Below, piece by piece: positions 1-8,602 of a stretch of DNA of 64,000 bases. The notes under the pieces were generated by a model. The model made no database searches. It was not told the DNA's origin and was given only the letters and a program-made list of their open reading frames with translations. The DNA lies in assembly GCA_021815825.1 (NCBI GenBank), contig JAKAZO010000009.1:1-64000 (forward strand), given 5' to 3'. Position numbers and translations under genes: made by a program. This stretch comes from Pseudomonadota bacterium. GTDB lineage: Bacteria > Pseudomonadota > Alphaproteobacteria > Acetobacterales > Acetobacteraceae. Within the stretch, counting starts at the first letter, position 1. Each line of letters starts with the position of its first letter.

Positions 1-1177
1 GCCGGCTGAATGCCTGCTCGAGATCGGCGATGAGGTCGGCCGGAGCCTCGAGCCCGATATGGAACCGCGCCGCCGGGCCGGGCAGGGGCGGCGAGACGCT
101 GCGGCGGATCGTCCCGGTGGTCGGCAGCGCGAGGCTCTCGAACCCGCCCCACGAGGCCCCGATGCCGAACAGCGCGAGCGAGTCGATCATGGCGATCATC
201 TGCTCGGTGGCGATGTCGGGCTGGAAGACGACACCGAACAGGCTGCACGCGCCGTCATAGTCGCGTCGCCAGATCTCGTGGCCGGGGGCGCCTGGCAGCG
301 CCGGATGGAGCACCTCTTGCACTTCCGGTCGGGACGCGAACCACCGCGCCACGGTGAGGCCGGACTCCGCCTGCTGGCGCAGCCGCACGCCGAGCGTGCG
401 CAGCCCGCGCAGTGCCAGCCAGCAATCGTCCGGGCTGGCATACTGGCCGAGCGTCGTCGCCGCGGCGCGGATCCGCTCCCAATGCTCCGGTGCCGCGGTG
501 GTGATGGCGCCGAGCACGAGGTCCGAGTGGCCGCCGATATATTTGGTCAGCGCCTGGATCGAGACGTCGACGCCGTGGCGGAACGGCTGGAAGCTCTGGA
601 TGCCCCAGGTATTGTCCATCAGCACGGCGAGGCCGCGCGCCCGTGCCACCGCCGCCAGCGCTGGCACGTCCTGCATCTCGAAACTGTGGCTGCCGGGGCT
701 TTCGAGGAACAGCACGCGTGTCTCGGGGCGGATCAGCCCGGCGAGCGTGTCCGCGCCGATGGTCGGAACATAGTACGTCGTCTCGACGCCGAGCCGGCGC
801 AGCAGCGTGTCGCAGAAATGCCGGCTGGGGCCGTAGACGCTGTCTGGCATCAGGCAGTGCTCGCCGGCGCCGAGATAGGCGAGCAGCGGCACGGTGATCG
901 CGGCGAGGCCGGAGGAGACGATCTGGCAGCGCGTGCCGCCCTCGATCGAGGCGATCGCGTCTTCCAGCGCGAAATGGGTCGGCGTGCCGAGCAGACCGTA
1001 GATCAGCGCCTGGTCGAAGCGTTTGTGCCCGGCCTCGGTGCGCGCTGCGCAGTCGGCATGCAGTACGGTCGAGCCGCGAACCAGGGGCGGATTGACGAAG
1101 CCCTCGGCACGCACCCCGGCGCGGCCGACATGGGTCAGATGCGTGTCGCGGCCGAGCCGGTCCGACGCGTCAGCCAT
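1..1177 (-). CDS. metC: Cystathionine beta-lyase, C-terminus cut by window edge
   Basis: PLP-dependent enzyme of the Cys/Met metabolism family; cleaves cystathionine to homocysteine, pyruvate and ammonia in methionine synthesis (cytoplasm). The reading frame is open from ATG at 1177 to base 1, about 392 codons seen, so only a little of the C-terminus is missing. Visible hallmarks are the aspartate in VLMDNTW (about residue 188) that holds the PLP ring nitrogen and the lysine in QALTKYIGGHSD (about 212) that forms the Schiff base. The start overlaps the last 8 bp of the upstream sulfurtransferase gene (ATGGCTGA), so the two are probably translationally coupled. Cystathionine gamma-synthase/lyase are relatives; the TKYIGGHSD signature and length favour beta-lyase. 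Confidence 0.9.
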   Translation of the reverse strand, partial: MADASDRLGRDTHLTHVGRAGVRAEGFVNPPLVRGSTVLHADCAARTEAGHKRFDQALIYGLLGTPTHFALEDAIASIEGGTRCQIVSSGLAAITVPLLAYLGAGEHCLMPDSVYGPSRHFCDTLLRRLGVETTYYVPTIGADTLAGLIRPETRVLFLESPGSHSFEMQDVPALAAVARARGLAVLMDNTWGIQSFQPFRHGVDVSIQALTKYIGGHSDLVLGAITTAAPEHWERIRAAATTLGQYASPDDCWLALRGLRTLGVRLRQQAESGLTVARWFASRPEVQEVLHPALPGAPGHEIWRRDYDGACSLFGVVFQPDIATEQMIAMIDSLALFGIGASWGGFESLALPTTGTIRRSVSPPLPGPAARFHIGLEAPADLIADLEQAFSR

Positions 1178-2033
1178 GATCGGCCGTCCCTCTGAGCGGC
1201 GCTTTCGGCGTATCCGGCCGGCTCGCCCATTCCGTCCAGGAGCCATCATAGAGTGCGCCGCTCGGCAGCCCGGCATGGGCCATGGCGAGCGTCAGCACCG
1301 CAGCGGAGACGCCGCTTCCGCAGCTCGTCACCACGCGTCGGCTGCCGTCCACGCCTTCGCGGGCGAAGCGGGCGCGCAGCGCCTCGGGCGGCAGCAGCGT
1401 CTGGCCGCCGACCAGCACTTCGCCATAGGGCAGCGATCGGCTGCCGGGAATGTGCCCGGATGGCAGCCCCGGGCGCGGCTCGGGCGCCTCGGCGTGGAAG
1501 CGCGCGGCGGCGCGGGCATCCAGCACCAGCTCCTCGCCGCTCGCCACATTGCGCAGCATGTCGCCGACCCCGCGCAGCCGGCTCGCGCGCAGGCACGGCA
1601 GGAAGTCGCATGGGGGCGGGGCAGGGGGCTCACCGGTCTCGATCGCGCGGCCCTCGACGCGCCATTTCGGCAGACCGCCATCGAGCACCGCGGCCTGGTC
1701 GTGGCCGAACAGGCCCATCATCCACCATCCGCGCGCGGCCGTGGAGATGCCCTTCTGGTCATAGAACACGATCCGTGAGGCATTCGATACGCCGAGCGCA
1801 CCCATGAGCCGCGCGAAGCGGCCGGCGCTCGGCACCATGTGCGGCAGGTCGCTGTCCGGATCGGCGATCGCGTCGATGTCGAAGAACCGCGCCGTGGGGA
1901 TATGCGCGGTGCGGAACTCGGCGCGCGGATCCTGGGGCTCGTTGGGCAGGTACCAGCTGGCGTCGAAAACCACCAGATCGGGCGCGCCGAGATGTCCGGC
2001 GAGCCAGTCCGTGCTGACCAGGGGTTGCATCAT
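1170..2033 (-). CDS. sseA: Thiosulfate/3-mercaptopyruvate sulfurtransferase
   Basis: Two-domain rhodanese-type sulfurtransferase of 287 residues that moves sulfane sulfur from 3-mercaptopyruvate (or thiosulfate) to a thiol acceptor. The inactive N-terminal rhodanese domain covers about residues 5-130. The catalytic domain follows, with the active cysteine C238 in TSCGSGVSA; the CGSGV loop is the mercaptopyruvate-type signature rather than the basic loop of classical rhodanese. The frame is open further upstream, but GGAGG lies just before the double ATG at 2033/2030 and homology begins there, so the second ATG has the better spacing. It shares 8 bp with metC downstream, linking cysteine/homocysteine sulfur handling. 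Confidence 0.88.
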   Translation of the reverse strand: MMQPLVSTDWLAGHLGAPDLVVFDASWYLPNEPQDPRAEFRTAHIPTARFFDIDAIADPDSDLPHMVPSAGRFARLMGALGVSNASRIVFYDQKGISTAARGWWMMGLFGHDQAAVLDGGLPKWRVEGRAIETGEPPAPPPCDFLPCLRASRLRGVGDMLRNVASGEELVLDARAAARFHAEAPEPRPGLPSGHIPGSRSLPYGEVLVGGQTLLPPEALRARFAREGVDGSRRVVTSCGSGVSAAVLTLAMAHAGLPSGALYDGSWTEWASRPDTPKAPLRGTADHG

Positions 2034-2112
2034 GCCTCCGCTTAGGTTCGTGCCTTGACCCGTCATGTCCGGTCCTGCCCCGAGCGCGCCGCCCTGACCG
2101 TGCCGGAGCCTA

Positions 2113-2757
2113 TCAGATTCCGCTGCCGCTCGCCCATTGGGCGCGCAGCCCTGTCCGCCGCGCGGCAAGCCAGAGCAGGGCGATGGCGGTGACGGCATTG
2201 GCGATGCCACCCTCCAGTGCCGTCTCGATGGCGCGTGCCGCCGGCCAGACCAGGACTCGGATGTCCTCGTGCTCATCGGCGAGGCCGGCGAGCGCAGCGA
2301 AGCCGGCGGCGTCGGCGGCGGGGGCGCGGGCCTCACCGACGAACAGCGCGACGCGCTCGTCGCAGCCTCCGGGGCTCAACACGTAGTCGCCGATCGGCAC
2401 CAGGCGGCCCAGGGTGAGTCCGGTCTCCTCGGTGGCCTCGCGGCGGATGGTCTCCTCTGCCGACTCGTCCCCGTCGCACAGCCCGGCGGGCACCTCGAGC
2501 ATCACCGGATCGACGCCGGCGGCAAGGGCGGGCAGGCGGAACTGCTCGATCAGCACCACGGCGTCGGCGACCGGATCATAGGGCAGCACCGCGCCGGCCC
2601 GGCCGCGCCGCCAGAGTTCCCAGGTGCGCTGGCCGGAGAAGGCGCCATCGAAGCGGCGATTGCGGAAGCGCACCAGTTCGAGCGGAAAGCGCCCGTCCCA
2701 GACGGTGAGCCGGGAGTCGACGACCAGGTCGGGGTGGGCGGGCAGGGGCAGGGTCAT
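2113..2757 (-). CDS. NUDIX hydrolase, ADP-ribose pyrophosphatase type
   Basis: Protein of 214 residues with a complete Nudix box at about residues 92-114: G-x5-E-x7-REATEETGL, matching GX5EX7REUXEEXGU. The preceding sheet with a pyrophosphatase-like EQFRLP segment is typical of NudF/ADP-ribose diphosphatases, which hydrolyse ADP-ribose to AMP and ribose 5-phosphate. The exact substrate cannot be fixed from the sequence; GDP-mannose or other nucleotide sugars are alternatives. It lies 79 bp upstream of the sulfurtransferase on the same strand. Confidence 0.85.
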   Translation of the reverse strand: MTLPLPAHPDLVVDSRLTVWDGRFPLELVRFRNRRFDGAFSGQRTWELWRRGRAGAVLPYDPVADAVVLIEQFRLPALAAGVDPVMLEVPAGLCDGDESAEETIRREATEETGLTLGRLVPIGDYVLSPGGCDERVALFVGEARAPAADAAGFAALAGLADEHEDIRVLVWPAARAIETALEGGIANAVTAIALLWLAARRTGLRAQWASGSGI

Positions 2758-2813
2758 CGCCGGACCATAGACCGGCGTGGCCCAGGCCCCAAGCCCGCCG
2801 CTCTGGGCAGGGC

Positions 2814-3704
2814 CTATCCCGCCTTGTGGGCGGCAAGCATCGCGCGCACCCGGGCGGCGGCGGCAGCGCCCTTGGCGGCCTCGCGCCAGTTCTGCTCGGC
2901 GACGCGCTGATGCGCGGCGATCGCTTCATCGGCGCTGGTGACCATGGCGACCCCGATCTGCGCGCCGGGGTGCATGTCCGGCGGGAACGGATTGACCACC
3001 AGCGTGGCGCGGTCGCGCGCGCGCAGCACCTGGAAGGTGCCGACCTGCTCGGCGGCGTCCGGGATCAGGCCGAACTGCAGCCCCATCGGCTCGGCCTCGA
3101 TCAGGTTGGCGATGTTCTCGATCTCGGCCGCGGCCACCTGGCGGCAGACCCCGCGCAGGCGGTCGGAGAGCGGCAGGGCGCCGGCGATGCCGAGCGAGAG
3201 CAGCCGTTCGATGCCGGCGGTGGAGAGCATGGCGATGATGCCAGGGCGGCGGGACGCATACATGCGCTTGCGGGTGGTGAGCAGGCTCAGCACCTGATCC
3301 AGCACCGCGCGCTGGGCGGCGCGGTCACGCTCGCCGCTGGCGCGCTCGGAGGCCTCGGCGAAGGCTTCGGCGAGGGTGGCATCGTAGGCGTCGGACGTGA
3401 CCAGGTAGCAGAGCGCGCCGTTGACCTGCAGGATCTGGTCGGCCGTTTCCTCGACCTGCCGCAGCCGCTCGAGGAAGCCGGCGGCCCGGTTATAGTACTC
3501 GACCCCGATCCCGAGCAGCGATAGCGGCGAGATTTTGAGCAGTTCTGCCAGCCGCTTCACCGTATCGAGCTTGATCACCTCGCCCTTTTCGTAGCGATAG
3601 AGCGCGGCGCGCGAGACGCCGAGCCGGGCGGCGATCTCCTCGGCCCTCAGGCCCGATTCGAGGCGATAGGCTCGCAGCTGTTGACCGATATCCGTGAAGC
3701 GCAT
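2814..3704 (-). CDS. XRE-family transcriptional regulator
   Basis: An N-terminal Cro/C1 helix-turn-helix (about residues 5-60, with EIAARLGVSRAALYRYEKG as the recognition element) is followed by about 235 residues that look like a sensor or effector domain without a motif I recognise. The start ATG at 3704 (MRFTDIG) fits the domain; an ATG 15 bases earlier is also in frame. It is a single gene on the minus strand downstream of hydroxypyruvate isomerase. The ligand is unknown. The long alanine-rich C-terminal half contains a predicted beta segment (TLVVNPFPPDMHPGAQIGVA) that may bind a small molecule. Confidence 0.8.
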   Translation of the reverse strand: MRFTDIGQQLRAYRLESGLRAEEIAARLGVSRAALYRYEKGEVIKLDTVKRLAELLKISPLSLLGIGVEYYNRAAGFLERLRQVEETADQILQVNGALCYLVTSDAYDATLAEAFAEASERASGERDRAAQRAVLDQVLSLLTTRKRMYASRRPGIIAMLSTAGIERLLSLGIAGALPLSDRLRGVCRQVAAAEIENIANLIEAEPMGLQFGLIPDAAEQVGTFQVLRARDRATLVVNPFPPDMHPGAQIGVAMVTSADEAIAAHQRVAEQNWREAAKGAAAAARVRAMLAAHKAG

Positions 3705-3795
3705 GCTTCTAATCCCCAAAGCGCGGCCGGAACATTACCAGCCGGGGCGGGTTTTCCGTCCGAGCTCATAGAAATCTCAGAATCGCGACTCGCAC

Positions 3796-3825
3796 GGTAT
3801 AATTCATCCACCCCACGTCACACAA
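3796..3825 (-). promoter_or_regulatory. Possible sigma-70 promoter for the XRE regulator
   Basis: On the minus strand TTGTGT (3820-3825) and TATACC (3796-3801) are separated by 18 bp, about 90 bp before the regulator start, in a locally AT-richer stretch. The -35 match is weak, so this is a suggestion only. Confidence 0.3.
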
Positions 3826-3882
3826 GGGGCATTGCTTGCGTGTCGGTAACGATTGCTCGATTTGTGAGTCACGGCGTTGGCA

Positions 3883-4662
3883 CTAGACGCCGTAGCGCTC
3901 GCGCCAAGCGAGTCCGGCCATTGTGTCTCCCGCAGGCCGATATTCGCAGCCGATCCATTCCCGGTAGCCGATTTCGTCGATGCGGCGGAAGACATAGTCC
4001 CAGCCGATCTCGCCGGTGCCCGGCTCGTGGCGGTCGGGGACGTCGGCGATCTGCATATGGCCGATCACCGGCAGCAGCGTCTGCATCCGCCGCGTGACGT
4101 CGCCCTCGGTGATCTGGCAGTGATAGATGTCGAACTGCAGCGCCGCCCGCTCACGCCCGAGCGCCTCGACGATCGCCGCGCCCTGCTCGACCGTGTTGAG
4201 CAGGTAGCCCGGCATGTCGCGGTGGTTGATCGGCTCGATCAGCAGCCGGACGCCGGCCGCCTGCGTCTGCTCCGCCGCCCAGGCAAGGTTGGTGACATAG
4301 AGGGTCGTCAGCGTCTCCCACGGCGTGCCGGCCGGCGCGAGGCCGGCCATGACGTGCAGGCGCCGGCAACCGAGGGCGGCGGCGTAGTCCAGCGCGCGCT
4401 TGATGCCGTCGCGGAACTCCACCACCCGCCCGGGCAGGCAGGCGATGCCGCGCTCGCCGGCGGCGAAATCGCCCGGCGGGGCGTTGAACAGCACCTGTTC
4501 GAGCCCGTTGGCGTCGAGCCGGGCACGCAGTTCGGCCGCCGGATGATCGTAGGGAAAGAGAAACTCGACGCCCTTGAACCCGGCGGCGGCGGCGCGCGCG
4601 AAGCGGTCCAGGAACGGAACCTCGTTGAACATCATCGACAAGTTGGCACAAAGGCGCGGCAT
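3883..4662 (-). CDS. hyi: Hydroxypyruvate isomerase / 2-oxo-tetronate isomerase family
   Basis: A 259-residue TIM-barrel protein of the xylose-isomerase-like superfamily that interconverts hydroxypyruvate and tartronate semialdehyde (glyoxylate metabolism) or, in the OtnI branch, 2-oxo-tetronate phosphates. The N-terminus MPRLCANLSMMFNEVPFLDRF is characteristic. The metal/catalytic glutamates are E143 (LLIEPINHRDMPGY) and E240 (GCEYRP), with D178 in QFDIYHCQ. Length equals the family norm. No glyoxylate carboligase or tartronate semialdehyde reductase gene is adjacent, so the pathway role is inferred from the family only. Confidence 0.88.
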   Translation of the reverse strand: MPRLCANLSMMFNEVPFLDRFARAAAAGFKGVEFLFPYDHPAAELRARLDANGLEQVLFNAPPGDFAAGERGIACLPGRVVEFRDGIKRALDYAAALGCRRLHVMAGLAPAGTPWETLTTLYVTNLAWAAEQTQAAGVRLLIEPINHRDMPGYLLNTVEQGAAIVEALGRERAALQFDIYHCQITEGDVTRRMQTLLPVIGHMQIADVPDRHEPGTGEIGWDYVFRRIDEIGYREWIGCEYRPAGDTMAGLAWRERYGV

Positions 4663-4916
4663 GGTGTTTTTCCTCCCGGATCGGCGGCCAGTCTCGGCGC
4701 GGGTGTCGGAGTGCGGGGCGCCCGCAGCGGGGCACCCGCCGGCGAGTGCGGCACCGCACCCTAGACGAAGAGCGCGTGGTATGGAATTGCCGTCCCGGCC
4801 GCGGCGGGCTCAACTGGCCCGCCGCGCTTGACCGGGGCAGCGCGCCATGCGCCGATGCGCCCGCGGAACGGGATGCCACAGAACGGGATGGCTTTCGACG
4901 GAGAGGGGGAGGGACG

Positions 4917-5990
4917 GTGCCGGACGGTGCAGGAGCCCAGGGGCGGATGGTCGCCGAACGCATCCTGCTGGGGATGCTTGTGCTCAGCATCGCGCTGGGC
5001 TGCGGCTATGTGCTCTATCCGTTCTTCTCGGCGCTGCTGTGGGCGGCGATCCTGGTGTTCTCCACCTGGCCGCTGTTCCGCCAGCTGCGCCGGGTCGGGC
5101 TGGACCGGGTTTCGGCCGCCCTGCTGATGGTGCTGCTCGCCGGCGTCGTCGTCGTCGTGCCGCTGGGCCTGGCGATCCCTGCTGGGGCCAAGGATATCGC
5201 GCACTTGCGCGCCCTGCTCCAGGGCTCGCTGCAGGGGGGCTTGCCGGGCCCGCCAGGCTGGCTCGCGGACGTGCCGCTGGCCGGGCCCGGGATGGCCGAT
5301 CTCTGGCAGCACTGGGCCGACGATCTCAGCTCGATGGGCGAGTTCTTCCGCCCCTATTTCGGCGCCATCGCCGAGGGCAGCCTGACCGTGCTGCTGCGCA
5401 TCGCCCATGGCGTGGTCAGCTTCGGCTTCGCCCTGTTCATCAGCTTTTTCTTCTATGTCTATGGCGAGTCGATGACAGGCAGCCTGCACGCCATCCTCGG
5501 GCGCATCGCCGGCGGCTATGCCGATCGGCTCATCAGTGTCACCGGGCTCGCCGTGCGCGGCACCGTCTATGGCATTCTCGGCAACGCGCTGGTCCAGGGG
5601 CTGTTGACGTATCTCGGTCTGTGGCTGATCGAGATGCCGCGCGCGGCGCTGCTCGGGAGCCTCGCCGGCCTGCTGGCGCTGCTGCCGGTCGGCGCGCCGC
5701 TGGTCTGGGTGCCGGCGACGCTGTGGCTTCTGGTCTCGGGCCGCACCGGGCACGGTGTCTTTCTTGCCATCTATGGCACCGTGGTGGTCAGCGGGCTCGA
5801 CCACATCATCCGGCCCTATTTCATCGCCCGTGGCGCGCGGTTGCCCTTCCTGCTCACCGTGCTCGGGGTGCTCGGCGGCGTGTTCGCCTTCGGGCTGCTG
5901 GGGATTTTCCTCGGTCCCGTGCTGCTCGGCGTCGGCCTGACCCTGCTCAATGAGTTCGCCGCCGGCGGCCGCGGCGCGGTCCGCCGCTGA
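4917..5990 (+). CDS. AI-2E family transporter (PerM-like permease)
   Basis: Integral membrane protein with about eight predicted helices and the family pattern: two N-terminal helices, a central soluble segment (about residues 85-160 with LPGPPGWLADVPL), then five C-terminal helices. Family members export small molecules such as AI-2 or act in Na+/H+ exchange; substrate here is unknown. A GTG at 4917 follows a purine-rich GAGGGGGAGGG and is my choice; ATG at 4947 (MVAERILLG) also follows an AGGAG. The frame is open upstream to 4746, but that part is not family-like. It ends 6 bp from the convergent dioxygenase gene. Confidence 0.82.
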   Translation: MPDGAGAQGRMVAERILLGMLVLSIALGCGYVLYPFFSALLWAAILVFSTWPLFRQLRRVGLDRVSAALLMVLLAGVVVVVPLGLAIPAGAKDIAHLRALLQGSLQGGLPGPPGWLADVPLAGPGMADLWQHWADDLSSMGEFFRPYFGAIAEGSLTVLLRIAHGVVSFGFALFISFFFYVYGESMTGSLHAILGRIAGGYADRLISVTGLAVRGTVYGILGNALVQGLLTYLGLWLIEMPRAALLGSLAGLLALLPVGAPLVWVPATLWLLVSGRTGHGVFLAIYGTVVVSGLDHIIRPYFIARGARLPFLLTVLGVLGGVFAFGLLGIFLGPVLLGVGLTLLNEFAAGGRGAVRR

Positions 5991-5996
5991 GCGCTC

Positions 5997-6836
5997 TCAG
6001 CGCGGCCGGTCGCCGGCCAGGGTGATGCGGTGCATGACGCGGCGATAGCCGTGATAGTCGTTCACCGGGTTGTGCTGGGCGGCGCGGTTGTCCCAGAAGG
6101 CCAGCGTCCCCGGCTCCCAGCGGACCCGGCAGGTGAATTCCGGCCGCACCTGGTGGGCAAAGAGATAGGACAGCAGCCCGGCGCTCTCCGCCTCGGTCAT
6201 GCCCTCGAAGCGGGCGGTATGGGCGACGTTGACGTAGAGCGCCTGCCGGCCAGTCTCGGGATGGGTGCGTGCCACCGGATGCACGGCCTCGAACACCTGG
6301 CCCGCCTGCTCGCTCGGGGTGTCGCGGATACGGTCCTCGCGCGTGCGCGAGACATCGGCGCGGGCCGAGCTGTTGACCGCGCGCAGCCCATCGAGCACGG
6401 CGCGCAGCGCCGGGGAGAGCGCATCGTAGGCGGCATACATATTGGCGAACAGCGTGTCGCCGCCGCGGGGCGGAACCTCGCGGGCGAGCAGCATGGTGCC
6501 GAGCGGTGGCGTCTCCAGATAGGCCGTGTCGGAGTGCCAGATGCCGCCGAAATTCACCGTCTCGTGCTCGCGCTTGATCACCGGGGTGATGACCGGAAAC
6601 CCGTCGAGGCCGCGCACGAATGGGTATTCGACCGGGGTGCCGAAGCGCCCGGCGAAGGCGACGAACCCGGCCGGATCGAGCCGCTGGTCGCGGAAGACGA
6701 TGACGAGATGCTCGAGCAACGCGGCGCGCACAGCGGTGACGGTCTCGTCGGGCAGTTCGGCGGCGAGATCGATGCCGAGGATTTCCGCGCCGATCGAGCC
6801 TGAGAGCGGGCGAATCTGAAACGTCGCTGCGGGCAC
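5997..6836 (-). CDS. TauD/TfdA-family Fe(II)/2-oxoglutarate dioxygenase
   Basis: A 279-residue non-heme iron dioxygenase. The metal triad is H101-x-D103 (IWHSDTAY) and H255 (RAAQHNPVND), with R270 (MHRITLAGDRP) binding 2-oxoglutarate; these positions closely track taurine dioxygenase. Such enzymes hydroxylate taurine, sulfonates, alkyl sulfates or aryloxyacetates. No sulfonate ABC transporter lies nearby, so the substrate cannot be assigned; sulfur scavenging would suit the nearby sulfur genes but is inference. The upstream divergent region to 7055 is AT-rich and likely holds promoters for both directions. Confidence 0.87.
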   Translation of the reverse strand: MPAATFQIRPLSGSIGAEILGIDLAAELPDETVTAVRAALLEHLVIVFRDQRLDPAGFVAFAGRFGTPVEYPFVRGLDGFPVITPVIKREHETVNFGGIWHSDTAYLETPPLGTMLLAREVPPRGGDTLFANMYAAYDALSPALRAVLDGLRAVNSSARADVSRTREDRIRDTPSEQAGQVFEAVHPVARTHPETGRQALYVNVAHTARFEGMTEAESAGLLSYLFAHQVRPEFTCRVRWEPGTLAFWDNRAAQHNPVNDYHGYRRVMHRITLAGDRPR

Positions 6837-7055
6837 GGTTTCCCCCCTTGAGCCGTTGGTGGCCGGCGCGGCCTGGATAGACCGGTCGCGGCCGCGGCTC
6901 CAGGATCAAGTTCGGCTCGAAATTATCAAAAAAGAAACTTTTGGCTTGCCATGATGAATTGAGGCGATTATCTCGTTTTTGAGATTGTCGCACGGAGCGT
7001 GCGGCCGTCGCGGGCGCCAGCCGGGCGAGGCGACGTCAACGTGGGAGAGGGGATC

Positions 7056-7796
7056 ATGAACCACCATTTCGGACGCGCCGCGCGCATCGTCGCCGCCTTC
7101 GCCGTCGGCCTTGCCGCCGGCTTCACGCTGCAGCCGGGCGCTGCGCGCGCCGGCAGTGTGACCTTCGATTTCGGCTCCATGGTCGCCAATGGCCGGAGTG
7201 ACGCCATCACCGGCGTGCTCGGCACCAACGCCCAGAGCTTCACCAACGAGGGCGTGACGCTGAGCGCCGACGCCTACCACCTGTCCGATTCGCCGGGCCT
7301 CGCCATTGGCGGATGGGTGACGCAGAAGCATGGCACGTTCACCGGCGGTGAATCCGGGCTCGGCGCCAGCTCCAGCGCCACCGGCTCCGATCCCGACTGG
7401 GAGGTCGCCAAGGGCACCTACCTTCTGCTCGACAACCGCGCCGCGCTCAGCGCCGGCTATGCGCCGACGAGCATTTCGATCGGGTCGCTCCAGGCCGGCG
7501 AGACGGCGACCATCAGTGCTTACAGTGGCGCGTTCAGCACCAGCAGCCTCGATCTGACCAAGCTCACCGTGCTCGCGACCCTGACCAACCCGGGCAGCGG
7601 CGGTGTCGTGCAGTCGGTGAACAACCTGCCGGCGGACCCGTTCTTCGTCGTCACCGAGACCGGCAGCGGCAATGTCACGGTCGGCGCCGAAATCCTGAGC
7701 CGCCAGACCGTGGCCGCGCCGGAGCCCGCCAGCATGGCGCTGCTGGCGACGGGGCTGATCGGCCTCGGCATGGCTCGCCGCCGCCGTCGCGCCTAG
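7056..7796 (+). CDS. Secreted PEP-CTERM sorting domain protein
   Basis: A 246-residue exported protein. It has an N-terminal signal peptide (AAFAVGLAAGFTLQPGAARA, cleavage after ARA at about residue 32), a Ser/Thr/Gly-rich beta-type body, and a C-terminal PEP-CTERM tripartite tail: APEPASMALLATGLIGLG followed by an arginine cluster. PEP-CTERM proteins are processed by an exosortase (EpsH/XrtA type) and usually go to the surface or exopolysaccharide; no exosortase is in this window. Start ATG 7056 follows GGGAGAGGGG. The body has no recognised enzymatic motif. A perfect hairpin follows the stop. Confidence 0.85.
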   Translation: MNHHFGRAARIVAAFAVGLAAGFTLQPGAARAGSVTFDFGSMVANGRSDAITGVLGTNAQSFTNEGVTLSADAYHLSDSPGLAIGGWVTQKHGTFTGGESGLGASSSATGSDPDWEVAKGTYLLLDNRAALSAGYAPTSISIGSLQAGETATISAYSGAFSTSSLDLTKLTVLATLTNPGSGGVVQSVNNLPADPFFVVTETGSGNVTVGAEILSRQTVAAPEPASMALLATGLIGLGMARRRRRA

Positions 7797-7849
7797 CCGC
7801 CACGCGCCGCGCTGCCGACCGCTGTGGCGAACTGGCCAGCCGAAGCAAG

Positions 7850-7876
7850 TCGTCCGCCGCAGAGTGCGGCGGACGA
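7850..7876 (+). terminator. Strong hairpin, probable terminator after the PEP-CTERM gene
   Basis: Perfect 11-bp stem TCGTCCGCCGC / GCGGCGGACGA with a 5-nt loop, 54 bp after the stop codon. There is no T-tract, so intrinsic termination is likely but not certain. Confidence 0.6.
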
Positions 7877-7894
7877 TAGCTGGCCGCGAACGAT

Positions 7895-8431
7895 ATGAGC
7901 GGGAACTGCGCGCCGCCCTTGCCGCCGGCGCACCCCCTTGCCCATCCGGTCGCGCGAACGGCGGGGAAGGGGGTACGGCATGCCGTCCGCCACCATCTCC
8001 TCCGTCCGCACCGCGCGCTTCTGATCAAATCCGTTGCCTGCGTCGCCACCGCGCTGCCGAGCTTCCTCCCGATGCCGCTCGGCCCCGGCGAGACCCCGCC
8101 GCCTCCCGTGCTGCTGGCGACAGACCACGGCGGTGCAATCTTTCCCGGCGCTGGCGAGGCGACCGCGTTGCTGGCCCCGGCGCCGTCATTCGGCACCGGC
8201 GCGGTCTCTGGTCCAGGGGTCGGCACGCCGCCGCTGCCACCGACAATCAAGGAACCGAGCTTCGATACGCCGCGGCCGCCTGCCGTCAGCGCTCCTGAGC
8301 CCTCGGGATTGCTGATCATGACCACCGCGCTGGCGCTGTTCCACCTCGTCCGCGCCCGTGCCCAGCGCGCGAACCGCCGTGGTGCGAACGGGGGCCTGCC
8401 CGGCGGCCTGGAGCAACCTCTGATCCGATGA
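7895..8431 (+). CDS. Putative second PEP-CTERM-like secreted protein
   Basis: A 178-residue proline-rich ORF with a hydrophobic segment at about residues 42-60 (ALLIKSVACVATALPSFLP, possible signal peptide) and a C-terminal tail APEPSGLLIMTTALALF followed by basic residues, which matches the PEP - hydrophobic helix - Arg cluster architecture. The middle is low-complexity, rich in Pro, Gly and Ala. The basic N-terminus is long for a signal peptide, so the true start may lie downstream of the ATG at 7895. It follows the first PEP-CTERM gene in the same direction. Function unknown; the call rests on tail architecture and position. Confidence 0.5.
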   Translation: MSGNCAPPLPPAHPLAHPVARTAGKGVRHAVRHHLLRPHRALLIKSVACVATALPSFLPMPLGPGETPPPPVLLATDHGGAIFPGAGEATALLAPAPSFGTGAVSGPGVGTPPLPPTIKEPSFDTPRPPAVSAPEPSGLLIMTTALALFHLVRARAQRANRRGANGGLPGGLEQPLIR

Positions 8432-8460
8432 GTCCATCGGGCCGGAAGCCTGGTCCAGGC
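8425..8460 (+). terminator. Two hairpins at the 3' end of the PEP-CTERM-like gene
   Basis: CCGATG-AGTC-CATCGG (8425-8440) covers the stop codon, and GCCTGG-T-CCAGGC (8448-8460) follows it. The first resembles the intergenic hairpin family also seen at 15658 and 36621. No T-tract. Confidence 0.5.
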
Positions 8461-8602
8461 TGATCGGACACGCCGCTCGCTCAAACACCGGATCTGGATC
8501 GCCCTGAGCGGGGCGGTCGCGGGCGTTGGGCCGGCCTTAAGCGCATGTTAGCGATTTCGGAGGAAAAAGAGACGCTATCCCGATTCATGGGATGATCACG
8601 CC

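Noticed and set aside
59-1195. 378-codon plus-strand frame opposite metC
   Set aside because: Mirror frame of metC caused by high GC; Arg/His/Gln-rich, no motif, while the opposite strand encodes a clear PLP enzyme.
5997-6836. Naming the dioxygenase tauD
   Set aside because: Active-site residues match the whole TauD/TfdA family, and no taurine transporter or other tau gene is nearby.
6935-6985. Sigma-54 promoter in the AT-rich gap before the PEP-CTERM gene
   Set aside because: GG and GC elements are not at the required spacing; only a general AT-rich promoter region can be supported.
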